This document shows, piece by piece, positions 9,901 to 21,766 of a DNA stretch of 64,000 nucleotides. A program made the translations under genes and the position numbers. The notes beneath the pieces were generated by a model. The model was not told where the DNA came from, did no database searches, and saw nothing but the letters and a program-made list of their open reading frames with translations. Position 1 is the stretch's first letter, and the number at the start of each line of letters is the position of its first letter. Origin of the DNA: Orthonyx spaldingii (taxonomy: Eukaryota; Chordata; Aves; Passeriformes; Orthonychidae); the NCBI GenBank assembly GCA_013397795.1, contig VZTJ01005910.1, positions 242,764-306,763 of the forward strand, read 5' to 3'.

Positions 9901-11910
9901 ATCTTCCTCTTTATTAAAAAAAAAAAAAAAATCATCAAGAGCCATTAGCTCTTAATGCACCTCGACCTCATCCACCCAACCATAAGCACTTGCTCCTAAC
10001 ATTTGTTTGGAAAAGCCAGAATGCATCCTCAGGCCAAAATGCAATTTTGCTCTCAAAACCAAGCAAAAAGTTTGGCAGGAGGTGTAGCTGCTCTGGTAAT
10101 GTCACAGGAAAGAAGAGCTGCAACTGAGGAGTCAAAAAGAAATGTATTTCCAGGGACTTTAGCCAAGCAAAGGAAGGCTGCTTCTATTTTAAAATATCAG
10201 TTTGCTTTTCCAAGCCACCTGCAAAATTCTCCAGATGAATCCTGGCCCTAAAACACCCACAAAAATGTTCAGTTTGGGTATTTAGCAAGGCCAGATCCTT
10301 GTTCCAGGATGGAGAAAGATGGTGCAGTGGGGGCTGGAGGCAGGTTCCTGTAGCAGAGCTCAGACCATCAATGCAGGGACACTGCACAGGACACCCAGTA
10401 CAGTCCAGCCCCCAGTGCAGGTGCTTTGTGTCCTTTTTAGGAGAATTTTTGGATGTTTTGACTTAATCCACTTCCAGTGGTGCTGCAAACACAGCTGGCA
10501 GGCAGGCAGCCAAGGGCATCCTCTCTCACAGGCAGGGAAAAGAGCAGCGCCCCGGGGCACTCCCTCCTTGTCTCTCAAGGGGACTTCCTCTCATCTTGGT
10601 AATATTTTCTCCCCAAACATTCAGCCTAAAAGTCGTCTCCTCCTCCTATCTCTGTCCTCCACTCACCTGCTGTGTACCAACCATCCCTTTCAGGATTTCT
10701 CTCCAATGCTAAGTGACTCTTTTTCTAATGCTCCCTCTATTCCTGCAATGTCCCCATTCTCCTTTCATCACTGATGCTAATGGGTATATTTAATTTATTT
10801 CAGGATGGCCTCATGAATCAGCAATTTTATCCAGCTTGCTATATTCCAAACCCCAGATCTCACCACAGTTAAGCAGCTGTCTACAATGGGATAAATCAGA
10901 GCGACCTGACCCTGTGTAAACCTGTGTGCTCATTGTGAGCAGGAATAAAATCCAACTCACTTTCCCCTTACCTTCATAAACAAAGCAATAAGGAAATTTC
11001 TTCCTTAGGCTCTTGTTGCCTCTGCCAGGACTCCAAAAGTCCAGTTGTCTGACTTATAGAAGTACCATTCTTCAAAAATTCTATGCCCTCAAAGCAAATT
11101 GTTTATTGCACCCTCATTTATGAGTAGTACTGTTTGTTGGTTTTTTTTCTCATCTAAATGCAAAAGAGAAATAAAACTGAAAATGGTATTTCAGATAGAA
11201 TGAGGATCTTGCTCTTCTCCCTTGGAAACAGTCTCAAGATACATGAAGGAAGAGGTAAAATAGCACTGAAGAGAAGTGATAATTATGCAGATAGTACAAA
11301 AAACCCACCACATTCAAAATGGGAAAAATTGCCAATAAAGATATTCCAATGTCACTCTTAAATCTTTGAGTGCTGCTCAGCCCTGATGATATCACTGTAG
11401 AACGAGGACCTGTCAGGATGTTACCTTGCAGATGTGTTTTTCCCTCTATTTTAAGCTGGGGGAGCACTTGGAGCAGGTTGGTGCTCGTGCTGTCCTTCGC
11501 CCTTTTGTTTCGTGCTGCCTTTGTCACAGTCATTTTTTTGGTGTTTGGAACTTTATACTCCTCCAACAGTTGAACTAAGTCTTTGCATTTCCATGTCAGT
11601 TAAAGCAGCAAGCCTGGTACTTTGGGAGGAAAATCTTCCTGGGCATCAGGGAGTTTCCACTCTGGGCAGAGAGAGCCCAGGACAGGCATCCCAACTCCCC
11701 TCGCTGTCCCGTGGCAAATGTTACCTGGGAGGGACAGGGTCAGCTCCTTCCTTGGCTCGCAGGGCTCAGGCAGAGAGCACAGGAACACAAATCCAACCCT
11801 TGGGGCCCTCATGCTGGCAGATCCTTTGTCAATAACTACTTGGCTTTAAAAGTGCTGATTATACACAGAAATGTTCTCGGGATCGGGTCCAGTGGCTGCT
11901 GTTTTAATTA
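6933..11910. other. Probable B3GALT5 intron or 5' region, otherwise no gene seen
   Basis: Apart from the candidate start exon at 10972-11021, nothing coding is supported. Contains T-rich (8563-8600) and A-rich (about 9078-9094, 9917-9931) runs. Longer open frames, such as around 7797-8211 and 10319-10774, show no family resemblance and normal third-position use is not evident. Confidence 0.45.
10972..11021 (-). CDS. B3GALT5: Candidate B3GALT5 start exon (ATG-AAG then splice donor)
   Basis: On the minus strand an ATG at 10977 is followed by AAG and then directly by a good donor (AAG|GTAAGG) in phase 0. Joining it to the exon ending at 192 would give a protein starting M-K-T-D-F-R-K, a normal short basic tail for a type II Golgi enzyme. 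A possible acceptor (ctggcag) ends at 11022, making a 50-bp exon. The Kozak context is weak (T at -3), and an 11-kb region will contain other ATG-plus-donor combinations by chance. This is an inference from phase and splice sites, not from homology; the coding part is only 10972-10977. Confidence 0.35.
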
Positions 11911-11915
11911 CTTAC

Positions 11916-13150
11916 CTGCGCCTCGTGGATCTTCTTTTGCAGCCTTTTATCCAAGCTCCCAGCAGGACTGCGAGGAGAACCTGCCCTGGCTTTGTCCTAA
12001 GTGATCCTGCACTTTATGTGGGGCTGCCAGAATGTGTGTACAGCCCCTAAACCCGGCAAACGAGATCACTCCTTACCGCATCCTCACCCCCAAATCAGCC
12101 CGCCCCGGTGCCGATTATCACGATACCCGTTTGACCAGGGGATGGACATCGCAGTCCGAACCCCACTGTGGGGCCACATCCCTGGATAGGGAGGTCTGGA
12201 TTTGCATCCCGGGGTCACACCTGCAGCCCCCTCTCCTCTCCCTCTCCCCACCCAGCGCGGCCGCCGGAGAGTTTGGGAAAGTCGGAGACGCGGCTCCGGG
12301 GGCACATCCAGGGGTGAAGGGGCTCTGTCCCTGCTCAGGGTCCTACCTGGAGTTAGGGGAAGGGACAGGCACCTCCTGGCAGCGCATCCTCCGGCGGCTC
12401 CAGCTCCGGCGGCTCTTCCCGGCGGGGTCTCCGGCTACCGCCGCCCGGGTGTCCCCCTGTCCCCCCGCTGCCTGGCCACCCCCAGCCAGGGGCTCATCCT
12501 GGCTCTGTCTCCGGAGCCAGCAGCGAGGGAAGGAGGCGATGCGGCAGCGGTAACCTGAACTCCCTGCCTGCCGCTTCCCTCTCTCCCTCCTCCCTCCCTC
12601 TCTCCCTCCCTCCCTCTCCCTGCCTCCCTCCCTCCCTCCCTGTCTCCCGTGGGTATCAGACCCACTGAACCGCCGCGCCTCCATCGGCAGGGAAGGGCAG
12701 GTTAGGAGCCGGCTGTGAATGTTTTTATTTTGGATATCTTGGATATCTGGGAGGGGGGAGGCAGCGTCCTGCCAGGCGCGGGTGATGGAAATGGGGCCAG
12801 GGCAGCGCCGGCCCTTCCCGGCGCTGGGAAAGTTCTGCTGGGCGCTCCCAGTCACCAGCGGCACACCGTGCGAGAGAAATCCCCCTCTGCTCAAAGCCCG
12901 CACTGAGGAGCCCTCGCAGGGGGTTTTCCAGGTGGGGAATGCCAACCCGGGGAAAAGAAAAGGGAGCAAACCTCACCCTGTGCATCCCTGAGGCTCCGCT
13001 CGCCCTGGGAGCCCCGCGTTTGCTGACCCCGGAGCTGTCCGGGCTCAGGACAGCGCTCAGCCTCTGCTTTCGGGCAAAGCGCAAGTCCAGGAGGGACACG
13101 CGATCCCTTTCCAGGGCCGCTTCCAGCACCTGGAGCACGTGCAGCACTTC
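11916..13150 (-). promoter_or_regulatory. CpG island with strong minus-strand splice donor; candidate B3GALT5 promoter and first exon
   Basis: From about 12020 to 13150 the sequence is GC-rich with dense CpG (for example the CCGGCGGCTC-type runs at 12390-12450), unlike its surroundings. At its left edge a minus-strand donor CGCAG|GTAAGT ends at 11916, and a second one (CCAG|GTAGGA) ends at 12347. Both would suit untranslated first exons of a minus-strand gene, and B3GALT5 is the only such gene to the left. Assignment to B3GALT5 is an inference from orientation. Confidence 0.5.
12568..12648. repeat. (CCCT)n-rich simple repeat within the CpG island
   Basis: Runs of CTCCCTCC with minor interruptions. 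The long minus-strand frame over it, rich in G/R/E, is a product of this repeat. Confidence 0.8.
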
Positions 13151-14029
13151 TACCTTTCCGAAGTGTCCCCTGGTGACAGCAACCAGTGACAGCTTTACAC
13201 GACAACAATTACTGAAGCAAATGGCTCCGGGGGAAAGACATTTCTCTTCTAAAGGCTGCAAGCTCCAGAGGAAAGGAATACTCCCAGACAAGCGTTATGG
13301 ATAAAGCAGCCCATTTAATAGCAAAATACCCACGGACCATCCAGGGGATTGTGAATTTCTAGCCAGAAAACATTCGCTTTGATTTGTCATTGTCTTTTTT
13401 GGTTTTTTTGGAACAGGTTGAGAGCGCAGCATAAAAACCACGAGACAAATCAATCACTGCGAGCTGCTGGCAGCTCCCTTTCTCCTCCCCCTCCACTCCA
13501 CGGCTGGAGATGGAGAGATGTAGTTAAGGAGACACACAAAATGTTGTTTGCCTGTTGTACTTCGCATGAGAAATACAAGTGAGAAGAGAGGTCCAGATCC
13601 ACTTCCAATTTGCTGCAGGAAGGACTGCCCCAAATGCTTTGTTTTTTTTTTAATTAATCAAAAAAACCCACTCCTGGGTAGCTTTAGCTTCCTGTAATGA
13701 GGAAGCATTAGCTAAGGCACCTAAGAATGCCTGTGCCTCCCTCTGTGTGCATGACTCTCTCCATTGTACTGCAAATTCCTAAAAAAACCTTTCCTTTAGT
13801 TTTGGGAAAGTGCTAACACTGCCTTTGTCACAGTCTGACCTACAAAGTCCGACAGCTACCACACACACAAAAGCTTCTGCATGCAAATTATCCACCCTCT
13901 ACCTGGAAATGGGGCATTTTCCCATGGAAAATGGGAAAACAAAGTGGGGGCTGGGGCTCCAACCTCTGCCCACACGGCTGCTGAATGTCACACTGCTCAC
14001 CGGCTGTCACCAGGGCAGCCCTGAAATGA
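13151..14029. other. Intergenic or 5' flank, nothing recognised
   Basis: GC content falls from the CpG island into ordinary sequence. No repeat family or exon identified. Confidence 0.4.
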
Positions 14030-14582
14030 GAATCATAGAATGGTTTGGGTTGGAAAGGACCTCAAAGCCCATCCAGCCCCACCCCTGCCATGGCAGGGAC
14101 ACCTCCCACTGTCCCAGGCTGCTCCAAGCCCCAGTGTCCAACCTGGCCTTGGGCACTGCCAGGGATCCAGGGGCAGCCACAGCTTCTCTGGGCACCCTGT
14201 GCCAGGGCCTCCCCACCCTCCCAGGGAAGAATTTCTTTCCCATATCTATTCTAACCCTGCCCTCCTTCAGCTCAAGGCCATTTCCCTTTCTCCTGTCACT
14301 CCTGTCTCTGTGAAAAGCCTCTCCCCAGCTCTCTTGTAACCCATTAACTGAGAGGGGCTCAAAGGTCTCCCTGAAGCTTTCTCTTCTCCAGGCTGAACAA
14401 CCCCAGCTGTCTCAGCCTGAATCTTTAGCAGAGGTGCTCCAGCCCTTGGATTATCCTCCTGTCCATGCTCTGTGCTCATTCCAACAGATCCACATCTTTC
14501 TCACGCTGGGCACCCAGAGCTGGACACACTCTGCAGGTGGGGGCTCACGAGGGCAGAGTAGAGAGGGACAGTGCCTTGCCAA
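14030..14582 (-). mobile_element. CR1 LINE fragment, about 550 bp
   Basis: Starts at the CR1 3' tip (AGAATCATAGAATGGTTTGG) and runs back through CCTGCCATGGCAGGGACACC, the CTTCTCTGGGCACCC block and the CTCTTCTCCAGGCTGAACAA block. The far end is approximate. Confidence 0.9.
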
Positions 14583-15270
14583 TCCATACAAAGCAGTTTC
14601 CACTCCCTCCAGCCGGCCCAGTCGCCTCCAGGTCACTGCTCCCAGCCTGCTCTGTGAGTTTTAGCAATTTGCTTCTCCACGTTTTTGTTTTTTTTCTCTC
14701 CAGGCTGCCCAGCTGTCAGCAAAGCCGGGGAGATTCCAGGGCACTCTCAAAGCACTCCCGGCATGGGCAGATTACACAGCCCAGCGTCAGGGAGGGGCAC
14801 GAGGGGAAGGAAAATAAACTCTGGAATACCGAGCCTTTGTGCTGGGGGAAAAAAAACATCACCCAGCAAGCACAATCTACTCCTCTCTGCCTCCGATGCA
14901 GGACTGTATTTTCTGTGTGTCCACCCCTACCCCAGCACTTCAGCAGAGCCAATGCACACTTGTGCCTGTGTTTCACCAGCAGTACATTTAAGCCAACATA
15001 TATCTACATGAAATCAGGCCTCAAAGAGTGACTCCGGGCCCAAATCAGTGTTGCAATTGAACTAAAATAATCCAAGCCTGCTCTAAATGCACGTAGCTTT
15101 AACCTGTCACATCAAATGAAAATTATATATTTAAACTGTAATCTTCCTGTTCCCTTAGTCATCAAAAGAGGCCAGATCAAATTTTAAAAAAAAAAAGAAA
15201 AAAAAAGAAGTGAGAGCATGGATGCTGTTCAGTGGATGAGAAGGAGCTGGGGCTCATGGAGCAGGGTATT

Positions 15271-15650
15271 CACAGAATCATTGAAGTTGGAAAAGACCTC
15301 TAAGAACATTGAGTCCAACCTGTGCCCAATGCCCACCTTGTCCCCAGCCCAGAGCTCTGAGTGCCACCTCCAGGCCTTCCTGAGACACCTCCAGGGATGG
15401 GGACTCCAAACCTCCCTGGGCAGCCCCTGCCAATGTCCAATCACCCTTTCAGTGAAGGAATTCCTGCTCATGTCCACCCTGAGCTCCCCTGGCCCAGCCT
15501 GAGGCCATTCCCTCTCCTCCTGTCCCTGTTCCCTGGGAGCAGAGGCCACCTGCCTGCACCCTCCTGCCAGGGAGTCATAAAGAGTGACAAAGTCACTCTG
15601 AATTTCCTTTTCCCCAGGCTAAACAACCCCATAAGCCTCTCCTCACATGA
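15271..15650 (-). mobile_element. CR1 LINE fragment (second subfamily type)
   Basis: Tip CACAGAATCATTGAAGTTGG followed by CATTGAGTCCAACCTGTGCC and CCAGCCCAGAGCTCTGAGTG, a variant different from the copies with CATGGCAGGGACACC. Comparable copies occur at 20401 and 50203. Confidence 0.88.
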
Positions 15651-16429
15651 CTTAAAATTCAGCTTGAACCAACGAGTGTTTCTGCCTTCCAAGCCAGACT
15701 CCGCCCCAGACTCAGCCCCCCCAGCACTCCCATCCATTCTTCAAGCAGAAACCCAGCAGCTTGAGTCACTGGTTGCATCCCTGGCTCTGTGCTGTCATCT
15801 CCTCTGACAAGTCTGGGTGGACATGGCCTGGCTAGGTGACAGTGAATATTCCCACACCCGAGTTTGTCGGAGCGTCAGGCAGGCAGAGATGAGTTCAGGC
15901 AGCAAACACCCACCAAAAGATGCCATTGCTTGGCTGGGGTTGAGGTTTGCTGCGTTTTGTGTTTTCACCACTGTGAAAAATGTGAGTGGGAGCTCTGTCC
16001 TTGGGTTTCTCTGAGCACATGTGTGATAAGGCAGCTGTGGGGCAGGCACAGGAACTCGAACAGGGTCGCTGATTTGCAGTCTGCCACTTGCTGTAGGAAT
16101 GGGATGTTTTGATGGCTTCACTGCCTGACTGCGCTGCAAGTTTCAAGGATATTTACTTTAATGCAAAATTAAATCCAATTTTCGTGTGGAGATTTACAAG
16201 ACTTTTCTGCAGAGAATCTACACAGATTTATTTCAGTCAGGAGGAGGAGTTTTGTTGAAATAACAGCCTCAGCCCTTCAATGGGCACAGTTTATGCTACA
16301 AAGACACCAACAGCAGAGCAGACTAATCTGAGGGAAATTGTTACCAATAAAACCTACATGTAAGGCAGAGAAATGGTTTCTACCCTCAGATCTACAGGTT
16401 TATAATTCTACTGATGCGAAATTGATGGG

Positions 16430-16612
16430 TTTCGCCCAGAGAAGCTGTGGCTGCCCCTGGATCCCTGGCAGTGCCCAAGGCCAGGCTGGACACAGGGGCT
16501 TGGAGCAGCCTGGGACAGTGGAAGGTGTCCCTGCCCATGGCAAAGGGGTGGAATGGGATGATCTTTAAGGTCCCTTCCAACCCAAACCATTCTGTGATTC
16601 CATGATTCTAAA
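16430..16612 (+). mobile_element. CR1 LINE 3'-end fragment
   Basis: Sense orientation: GAGAAGCTGTGGCTGCCCCT, then GGATGATCTTTAAGGTCCC, ending ACCATTCTGTGATTCCATGATTCTA. Confidence 0.9.
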
Positions 16613-16678
16613 CCCACAGCTTTGGCAGACAGTGCAGGGACTTTGGGAGACGAGACACCTCAGGTACCTCACTATGCA

Positions 16679-16731
16679 TGATTTATATTTACTGATTTAT
16701 ATTTACTGATTTATATTCACTGATTTATATA
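16679..16731. repeat. 14-bp tandem repeat, about 3.8 copies
   Basis: Unit TGATTTATATTTAC, AT-rich, with a T-to-C change in the third unit. Confidence 0.8.
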
Positions 16732-16981
16732 ACAGCACCTCTGCTACGGGTGCGGCTGGGACAGTGCTCACTTAATTAGATCAAAATATGTACCATTCCA
16801 CCACAACTTGTGCAAACAAGGCCTAAATACCTCTCAGCATCAGCTGTTAACAAGATAAGTGAGTAGCCAGTGTTGTGTACTATGCCCACAGCTGACTCCT
16901 GTACCCATCAATGCTCCTGGGGCTGCCTCCTGTCCTGCTTTAATCCCTGGGAGCTTGGAAGGCTTTTTCCTGCTGACAGAA

Positions 16982-17206
16982 TCATGTCCAGGCAGGTTTT
17001 GAGTATCTCCAGAGAAGGAGATTCCACAGCCTCTCTGGAGAGCCTCCTCTAATGCTTTGTCAGCCCCACAGGAAAGTTTTCCTTCATATTCAGGTGAAAC
17101 TCCGTGTTTTACAGTTTTTGCCTTGTCCTGCTGCTGGGCACCACTGAAAAGGGTCTGGCCCCATCCCCTTGGCACCTGCCCTTAAGATATTTGGGTGCAT
17201 TGATAA
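16982..17206 (-). mobile_element. Older CR1 fragment
   Basis: Contains diverged CR1 blocks (GGTTTTGAGTATCTCCAGAG, GATTCCACAGCCTCTCTGG, CACTGAAAAGGGTCTGGCCC). It abuts the younger copy at 17211. Confidence 0.65.
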
Positions 17207-17210
17207 GGTC

Positions 17211-17432
17211 ACAGAATCTCAAAATGGTTTGGGTTGGAAGGGACCTTAAAGCCCATCCAGTGCCAGCCCTGCCATGGCAGGGACACCTCCCACTGTCCCA
17301 GGCTGCTCCAAGCCCCAGTGTCCAACCTGGCCTTGGACACTGCCAGGGATCCAGGGGCAGCCACAGCTTCTCTGGGCACCCTGTGCCAGGGCCTTCCCAC
17401 CCTCCCAGGCAACAATTCCTTCCCAATTTCCT
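17211..17432 (-). mobile_element. CR1 LINE 3'-end fragment
   Basis: Tip AATGGTTTGGGTTGGAAGGG, then TGCCATGGCAGGGACACCTC and CCTTGGACACTGCCAGGGAT, truncated near the CCCTCCCAGGCAACAATTCC block. Confidence 0.9.
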
Positions 17433-18333
17433 TCCTGAGGATGCCAAAGCCATCACAGCACCACAAAGAGCAGGGTGAGCCCTGGCCCTGCGTGGCTTTC
17501 AGCTCTGCCTGCCCTCTGAGGAGGGACTCGGAGCTGGCAGCCAGGGCAGTGTGGGTTTCAGCCCATCCTCACCCTCACCCTCATCCCCGCCGGCCTCACG
17601 CTGCCCGGGGCTCAGAGCTTTGGCCTCAGCCGTGACCTGCACAGAGCATGCAGCTCCCTCCTCATCCCCCTGGCTGGGCTGAGCCATCTCAGCTGATTAC
17701 ACCCCTGATTACACCCCGTGTCCTGCGCTGTTTTCCAGGGCCTGAGTCCCCTTAACTCTTCCCGTCACTTCCACGTCCCTCCTCGGGCACGACGCCAGCG
17801 CCTGGCAGAGCAGCCTGGGTGAAAGCGTGGCTCTGGTCCTCCCGAGTGCCACCAGACCTTCCCACATCCCTCCTTCGGCATTAGGGGGATTAGGCTTGGA
17901 GCCATTTAGGCTTTAACCAAGGCACGTGGCTCGTTTCAATAAATAGAGCAGGTTATGAAATGCTGGGGCCACCAGAAAGGTGCAGCACAACTTCCCCTCA
18001 CTACCTGTGGTGTTTGGAGCTCTCCTGGAAGGAGCTTTTGGAATATCTCTGAGGAACGGTCTGGAGGGACAGGGATGGACACAGCTGAGGGTGTCCACGT
18101 CTGCCCTGGGCACCAGTGACCCCCTGAGCCCCCCAGATGTGTCCTCTCTCCCAGCAGGCACAGAGCACTGCCCTCACAATGACAGTAATCAAATCACATG
18201 CTCCAGGGCCTCTGCCTGAAGGAATAAGAAAAGCAGATTTATTTTTTTTGGTCCCTGCCCACTGCACAATTAACTGGAAGTATGTGAAGGCTTTCCACGT
18301 GTTTGTGATGTTTCGCTCTGTAGGCTCGTTTTG
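17433..18333. other. Intergenic, nothing recognised
   Basis: Moderately GC-rich around 17500-17900 with some CpG, but no exon with splice signals and family resemblance could be found. Confidence 0.4.
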
Positions 18334-18838
18334 AAGAAAAAAATAAAAAAGGAAAAGAAGAGGGAAAGGGAAGGGGAAAGCGAAAAAGGGAGAGGGAAAA
18401 AGGGAAAGGGGAAAAGGGAAAGGGAAATAGGGAAAGGGAAAGGGAAAAGGAAAGGGAAAGGGAAAACAAAAGGGAAAGCAAAAGGGAAAGGGAAAGGGAA
18501 AAGGGAAAGGAAAAAAGGGAAAGGAAAAAGAGGAAAAGGGAAAAGAGAAAGGAAAAAGGGGGAAAAGGAAAAAAGAGAAAAAGGGAAAGGGAAAGGAGAA
18601 AAGGAAAAAAGGGAAAAGGGAAAAAGGGAAAGAGAAAAAGAAAAAGGGAAAAGGGGAAAGGGAAAAAGGGATAAAGGAAAAGGGATAAAGGAAAAGGGAA
18701 AAAGGAAAAGGAATGGGAAAAAAGGAGAAGGGAAGAGGAAAAGGGGAAGGGAAAAAGGGGGAAGGGAAAAGAAAAAGGGGAAAAGGGAAAAAGGCAAAGG
18801 GATAAGTGGAAAGGGAAAAGGGGGAAAAGGGAAAGGGT
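18334..18838. repeat. Purine-only tract, degenerate (GGGAAA)n, about 505 bp
   Basis: About half a kilobase of G and A on the plus strand with only rare T or C, built from GGGAAA/GGGAAAA units. The open frame of lysine, glycine and glutamate on the plus strand (and serine/phenylalanine/proline on the minus) is a trivial product. Such mirror-like homopurine tracts can form triplex DNA and assemble poorly. Confidence 0.95.
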
Positions 18839-20400
18839 CAGTCATAGAAAGCCCAAGGGAAGGTCAGGGATCACCCTGGAGCTGTGCAGGTCAGAGATTG
18901 GAGCCCAGGCACTGGGATACTGCTGTGGGATCAGCGTGGAGCAATCCATGCCTGGGACCCCTCTTTGGGAGCCTCCCCACCCCACAAGGACAGGCAGAGC
19001 TCACGTCCCCTGAGCTCCTGAGGGAAGGACAGCACCCAGCCCAGGACGTGATCCCCGGGACACAAAGACTGAAAGCCAGGTTTAATAAAGCTCCCATCCT
19101 TCCCTGCCAGCCTTATCTGCCTGCAAGGGTTTTCTCAGCCCTGGCTGATCTGAGCACCGTTATCTGGTGCATAGCATGAGATGGAGGTTTTGATGGAGCC
19201 TGACTGAAGTGCCAAAAAATGTTCACTCCGTCCTGGCTCTGACAAATGGATCCTTCTGAGCTGCTGAGTTTAATGTGCCTTTAAAAAAAAAAAAAGTATT
19301 ATCAGCCTGTTCCTGTTCTGGGCCAGCAAGAGAGCGAAAGCCAAGGGGGAGGTGTCCAAACAGCAAATTTTTTGATCTGGTTCAAAACAAGGGCTTGTCA
19401 AGAGGGAAGTTTCAGGTCAGTTGGGTCGAAACCGAGTGTACCAAAGTTTCCAAATTTAAAAAACAAAGCCCACCCTGCCCTGCACACGTCCTGCAGAGCC
19501 CTACGTGGAGCAGAAGGCTCCAAATCCAGCTGAACACAAGTTAATCTGCTGCTGGGCACAGCATTGGTATAAAATGGGATGCGGAGGAAATGTGATACAA
19601 TATTCCCTTCAAAGAAACTGGAAATTCAAAAAAGTTCTCCTAAAAAGCGCAACAGACATGAAATATTTTTGACATCGTTACTCTTTGAAATGTTTCCACT
19701 CTGCTTCAAGATGAATTCCAAGGAGGGAAACATGTTTTTCACAAAAGAAAAAAAGGCCATTCAATGAACATTTATTTCTTATTTATATTATTGATATTTA
19801 CATTCTTGTTCTGGTTCTTAGATCTGGAACTGATCTATAACATATTGCCATGTCAGCATCTGAAACAAAATTATAACTCTTTTACCCTGGTTTTTGGAAG
19901 AAAACCTTGTTTATCAGTACAGTTCTCCATCCACTTGCTCTACCACACAATTTTCTGTTCCCTCAAAGCATTTTTTTGCAGCAGTTTTGGAAACAGAGTA
20001 ATAACCCTGGCTCCACAAACACTTATCAATACCTTTTAAATATTTATACATTACAAATATACTTTTTTTTTCTATTTGGGTTTCTGATTGGGCTTTTTTT
20101 TGAGGTGGATGACAGTGGGTATTGGTCAACCACATATCCATCTTCTCCGTGATTCCCTGGGTATTTAACTCACACTTGACATCTGCTCTGTGGCCAGCTT
20201 CCAAGGTTTTTTCTGTGTTGCTTGAGGGTTTGTCAGGTTTGTAAGGTGGGGATCTCATGGATGAGGATCAAGGCTGGAGCAGGGGATGTGACCCTGAGAG
20301 AGGGGAGAGGCAGCTCCCCAGGACCTCTGGGAGCTGCAGTGCTGAAACCCCTCCATGCCAAAGGTGCCACTGCTGTGTCCTTCACCTGCTGCTAAAACAC
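18839..20400. other. Intergenic, nothing recognised
   Basis: Ordinary unique-looking sequence, AT-rich after 19560, with short A and T homopolymers. No gene or repeat family identified. Confidence 0.4.
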
Positions 20401-21100
20401 AGAATCAAAGAATCCCAGAGGCTGGAAAAGACCTCCAAGGTCATCGAGGCCAAACTTTGATCCTCACCTTGTCCCCAGCCCAGAGCTCTGAGTGCCACCT
20501 CCAGGCCTTCCTGGGACACCTCCAGGGATGGGGACTCCAAACCTCCCTGGGCAGCCCCTGCCAAGGCCTGACCACCCTTTCCAGGCAGAAATTCCTCCTG
20601 GAGTCCACCCTGAGCCTCCCCTGGCCCAGCCTGAGGCCGTTCCCTCTCCTCCTGTCCCTGTGCCCTGGGAGCAGAGCCCGACCCCCCTGAGCCCCCTCCT
20701 GTCAGGGAGTTGTGCAGAGCCACAAGGTCCCCCCTGAGCCTCCTTTTCTCCAGGCTGAGCCCCTTTCCCAGCTCCCTCAGCCCCTCCTGGGGCTCCAGCC
20801 CCTTCCCAGCTCCGTTCCCTGCCCTGGACACGCTCCAGCCCCTCCAGGGCTCTCCTGCAGGGCCCAGAACTGGACACAGCCCTGGAGGGGCCTCTCAGTG
20901 CCCAGCACAGAGGGACAATCCCTGCCCTGCTCCTGCTGGACACACAATTCCTGATCCAGGCCAGGGAGCTCTTGACCCCCTGGGCACCCCTGGGCTCATG
21001 TCCAGCCGCTGTCCCCAACACCCCCAGGGCCTTTCCCAGCCCCTCTGCCCAGCCTGGAGCTCCATGGGTTGGTGTGACCAACATTCCCTCTCTGAAGGAT
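20401..21100 (-). mobile_element. CR1 LINE fragment, about 700 bp, the longest copy here
   Basis: Tip CACAGAATCAAAGAATCCC, then the GTCCCCAGCCCAGAGCTCTG variant, the CTCCTTTTCTCCAGGCTGAG block, and further 5' CR1 sequence (GGAGGGGCCTCTCAGTGCCC). The long minus-strand frame across it (about 245 codons) could be a relic of LINE coding sequence, but is more likely a GC-rich chance frame. Confidence 0.9.
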
Positions 21101-21519
21101 ATCTGGTTGTGGAAGGGATCTCCCTCATTTCTGCACCCTGGGCTGGTGCTTGCATCACTCACCTTGCACATGGGGACACCCTGAGTGTATTTCAGAGCCA
21201 CTCAATAAAATAAATAGCTGGTGAAGCAGATCCTGCTCAAACACCAAGCTGAAGAGCCTCAATCTTCGCTCCCTGCCCTCTCACAGAGTTCAGGTCTTCC
21301 TGCAGCCAGGGTGGCCACAGCTTGTGTGTTTTACTTCAGCCCTCTTCCACTCTGCCCCACGAAATTCCAGTTCCAAGGTGTGGACATCGAGGGCAGTGTC
21401 CAGCTGAGTGTTTATAGATTTATTTCCGAGGGCTTGCTTGCCCAGTGACTTTACACAAATGGCATTTTTTAAACATGAAAAATAATTCTCAAGTGAAAGA
21501 ATGAGAGAAAATGGCCTCC

Positions 21520-21766
21520 AGTAGTGCCAGGGGTAGCTCAGAGTAGATATAAGAAAAAAACCTTTTTCCCCAGAAGAGTGGTCAGGCCTTGGAATGGGCT
21601 GCCCAGGGAGGTGGTGGAGTTGCCATCTCTGGAAATGTTCAAGAGGTGTCTGAATGTGGCACTTGGGGACGTGGTTTAGGGGTGATTATGGTGGCTCTGA
21701 GTTGATGGTGAGTCTGGATGATTTTGAAGGCCTCTTCCAACCTCGGTGATTCTGTGATTCTATGAA
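21520..21766 (+). mobile_element. CR1 LINE 3'-end fragment
   Basis: Sense copy: AGTGGTCAGGCCTTGGAATG, GGCTGCCCAGGGAGGTGGTG, and the tip CCTCGGTGATTCTGTGATTC. Confidence 0.9.

Noticed and set aside
12343..12969. Minus-strand frame of 208 codons in the CpG island
   Set aside because: GC-rich DNA has few stops; the frame crosses a (CCCT)n repeat and does not join B3GALT5 in the right phase (the ATG at 12387 plus donor at 12347 gives the wrong frame).
18331..19179. Plus-strand frame of 282 codons rich in lysine, glycine and glutamate
   Set aside because: Direct product of the (GGGAAA)n purine tract, which contains no stop codons.
20464..21201. Minus-strand frame of 245 codons
   Set aside because: It lies almost wholly in a CR1 copy and shows no reverse transcriptase or endonuclease motif; likely a chance GC-rich frame.
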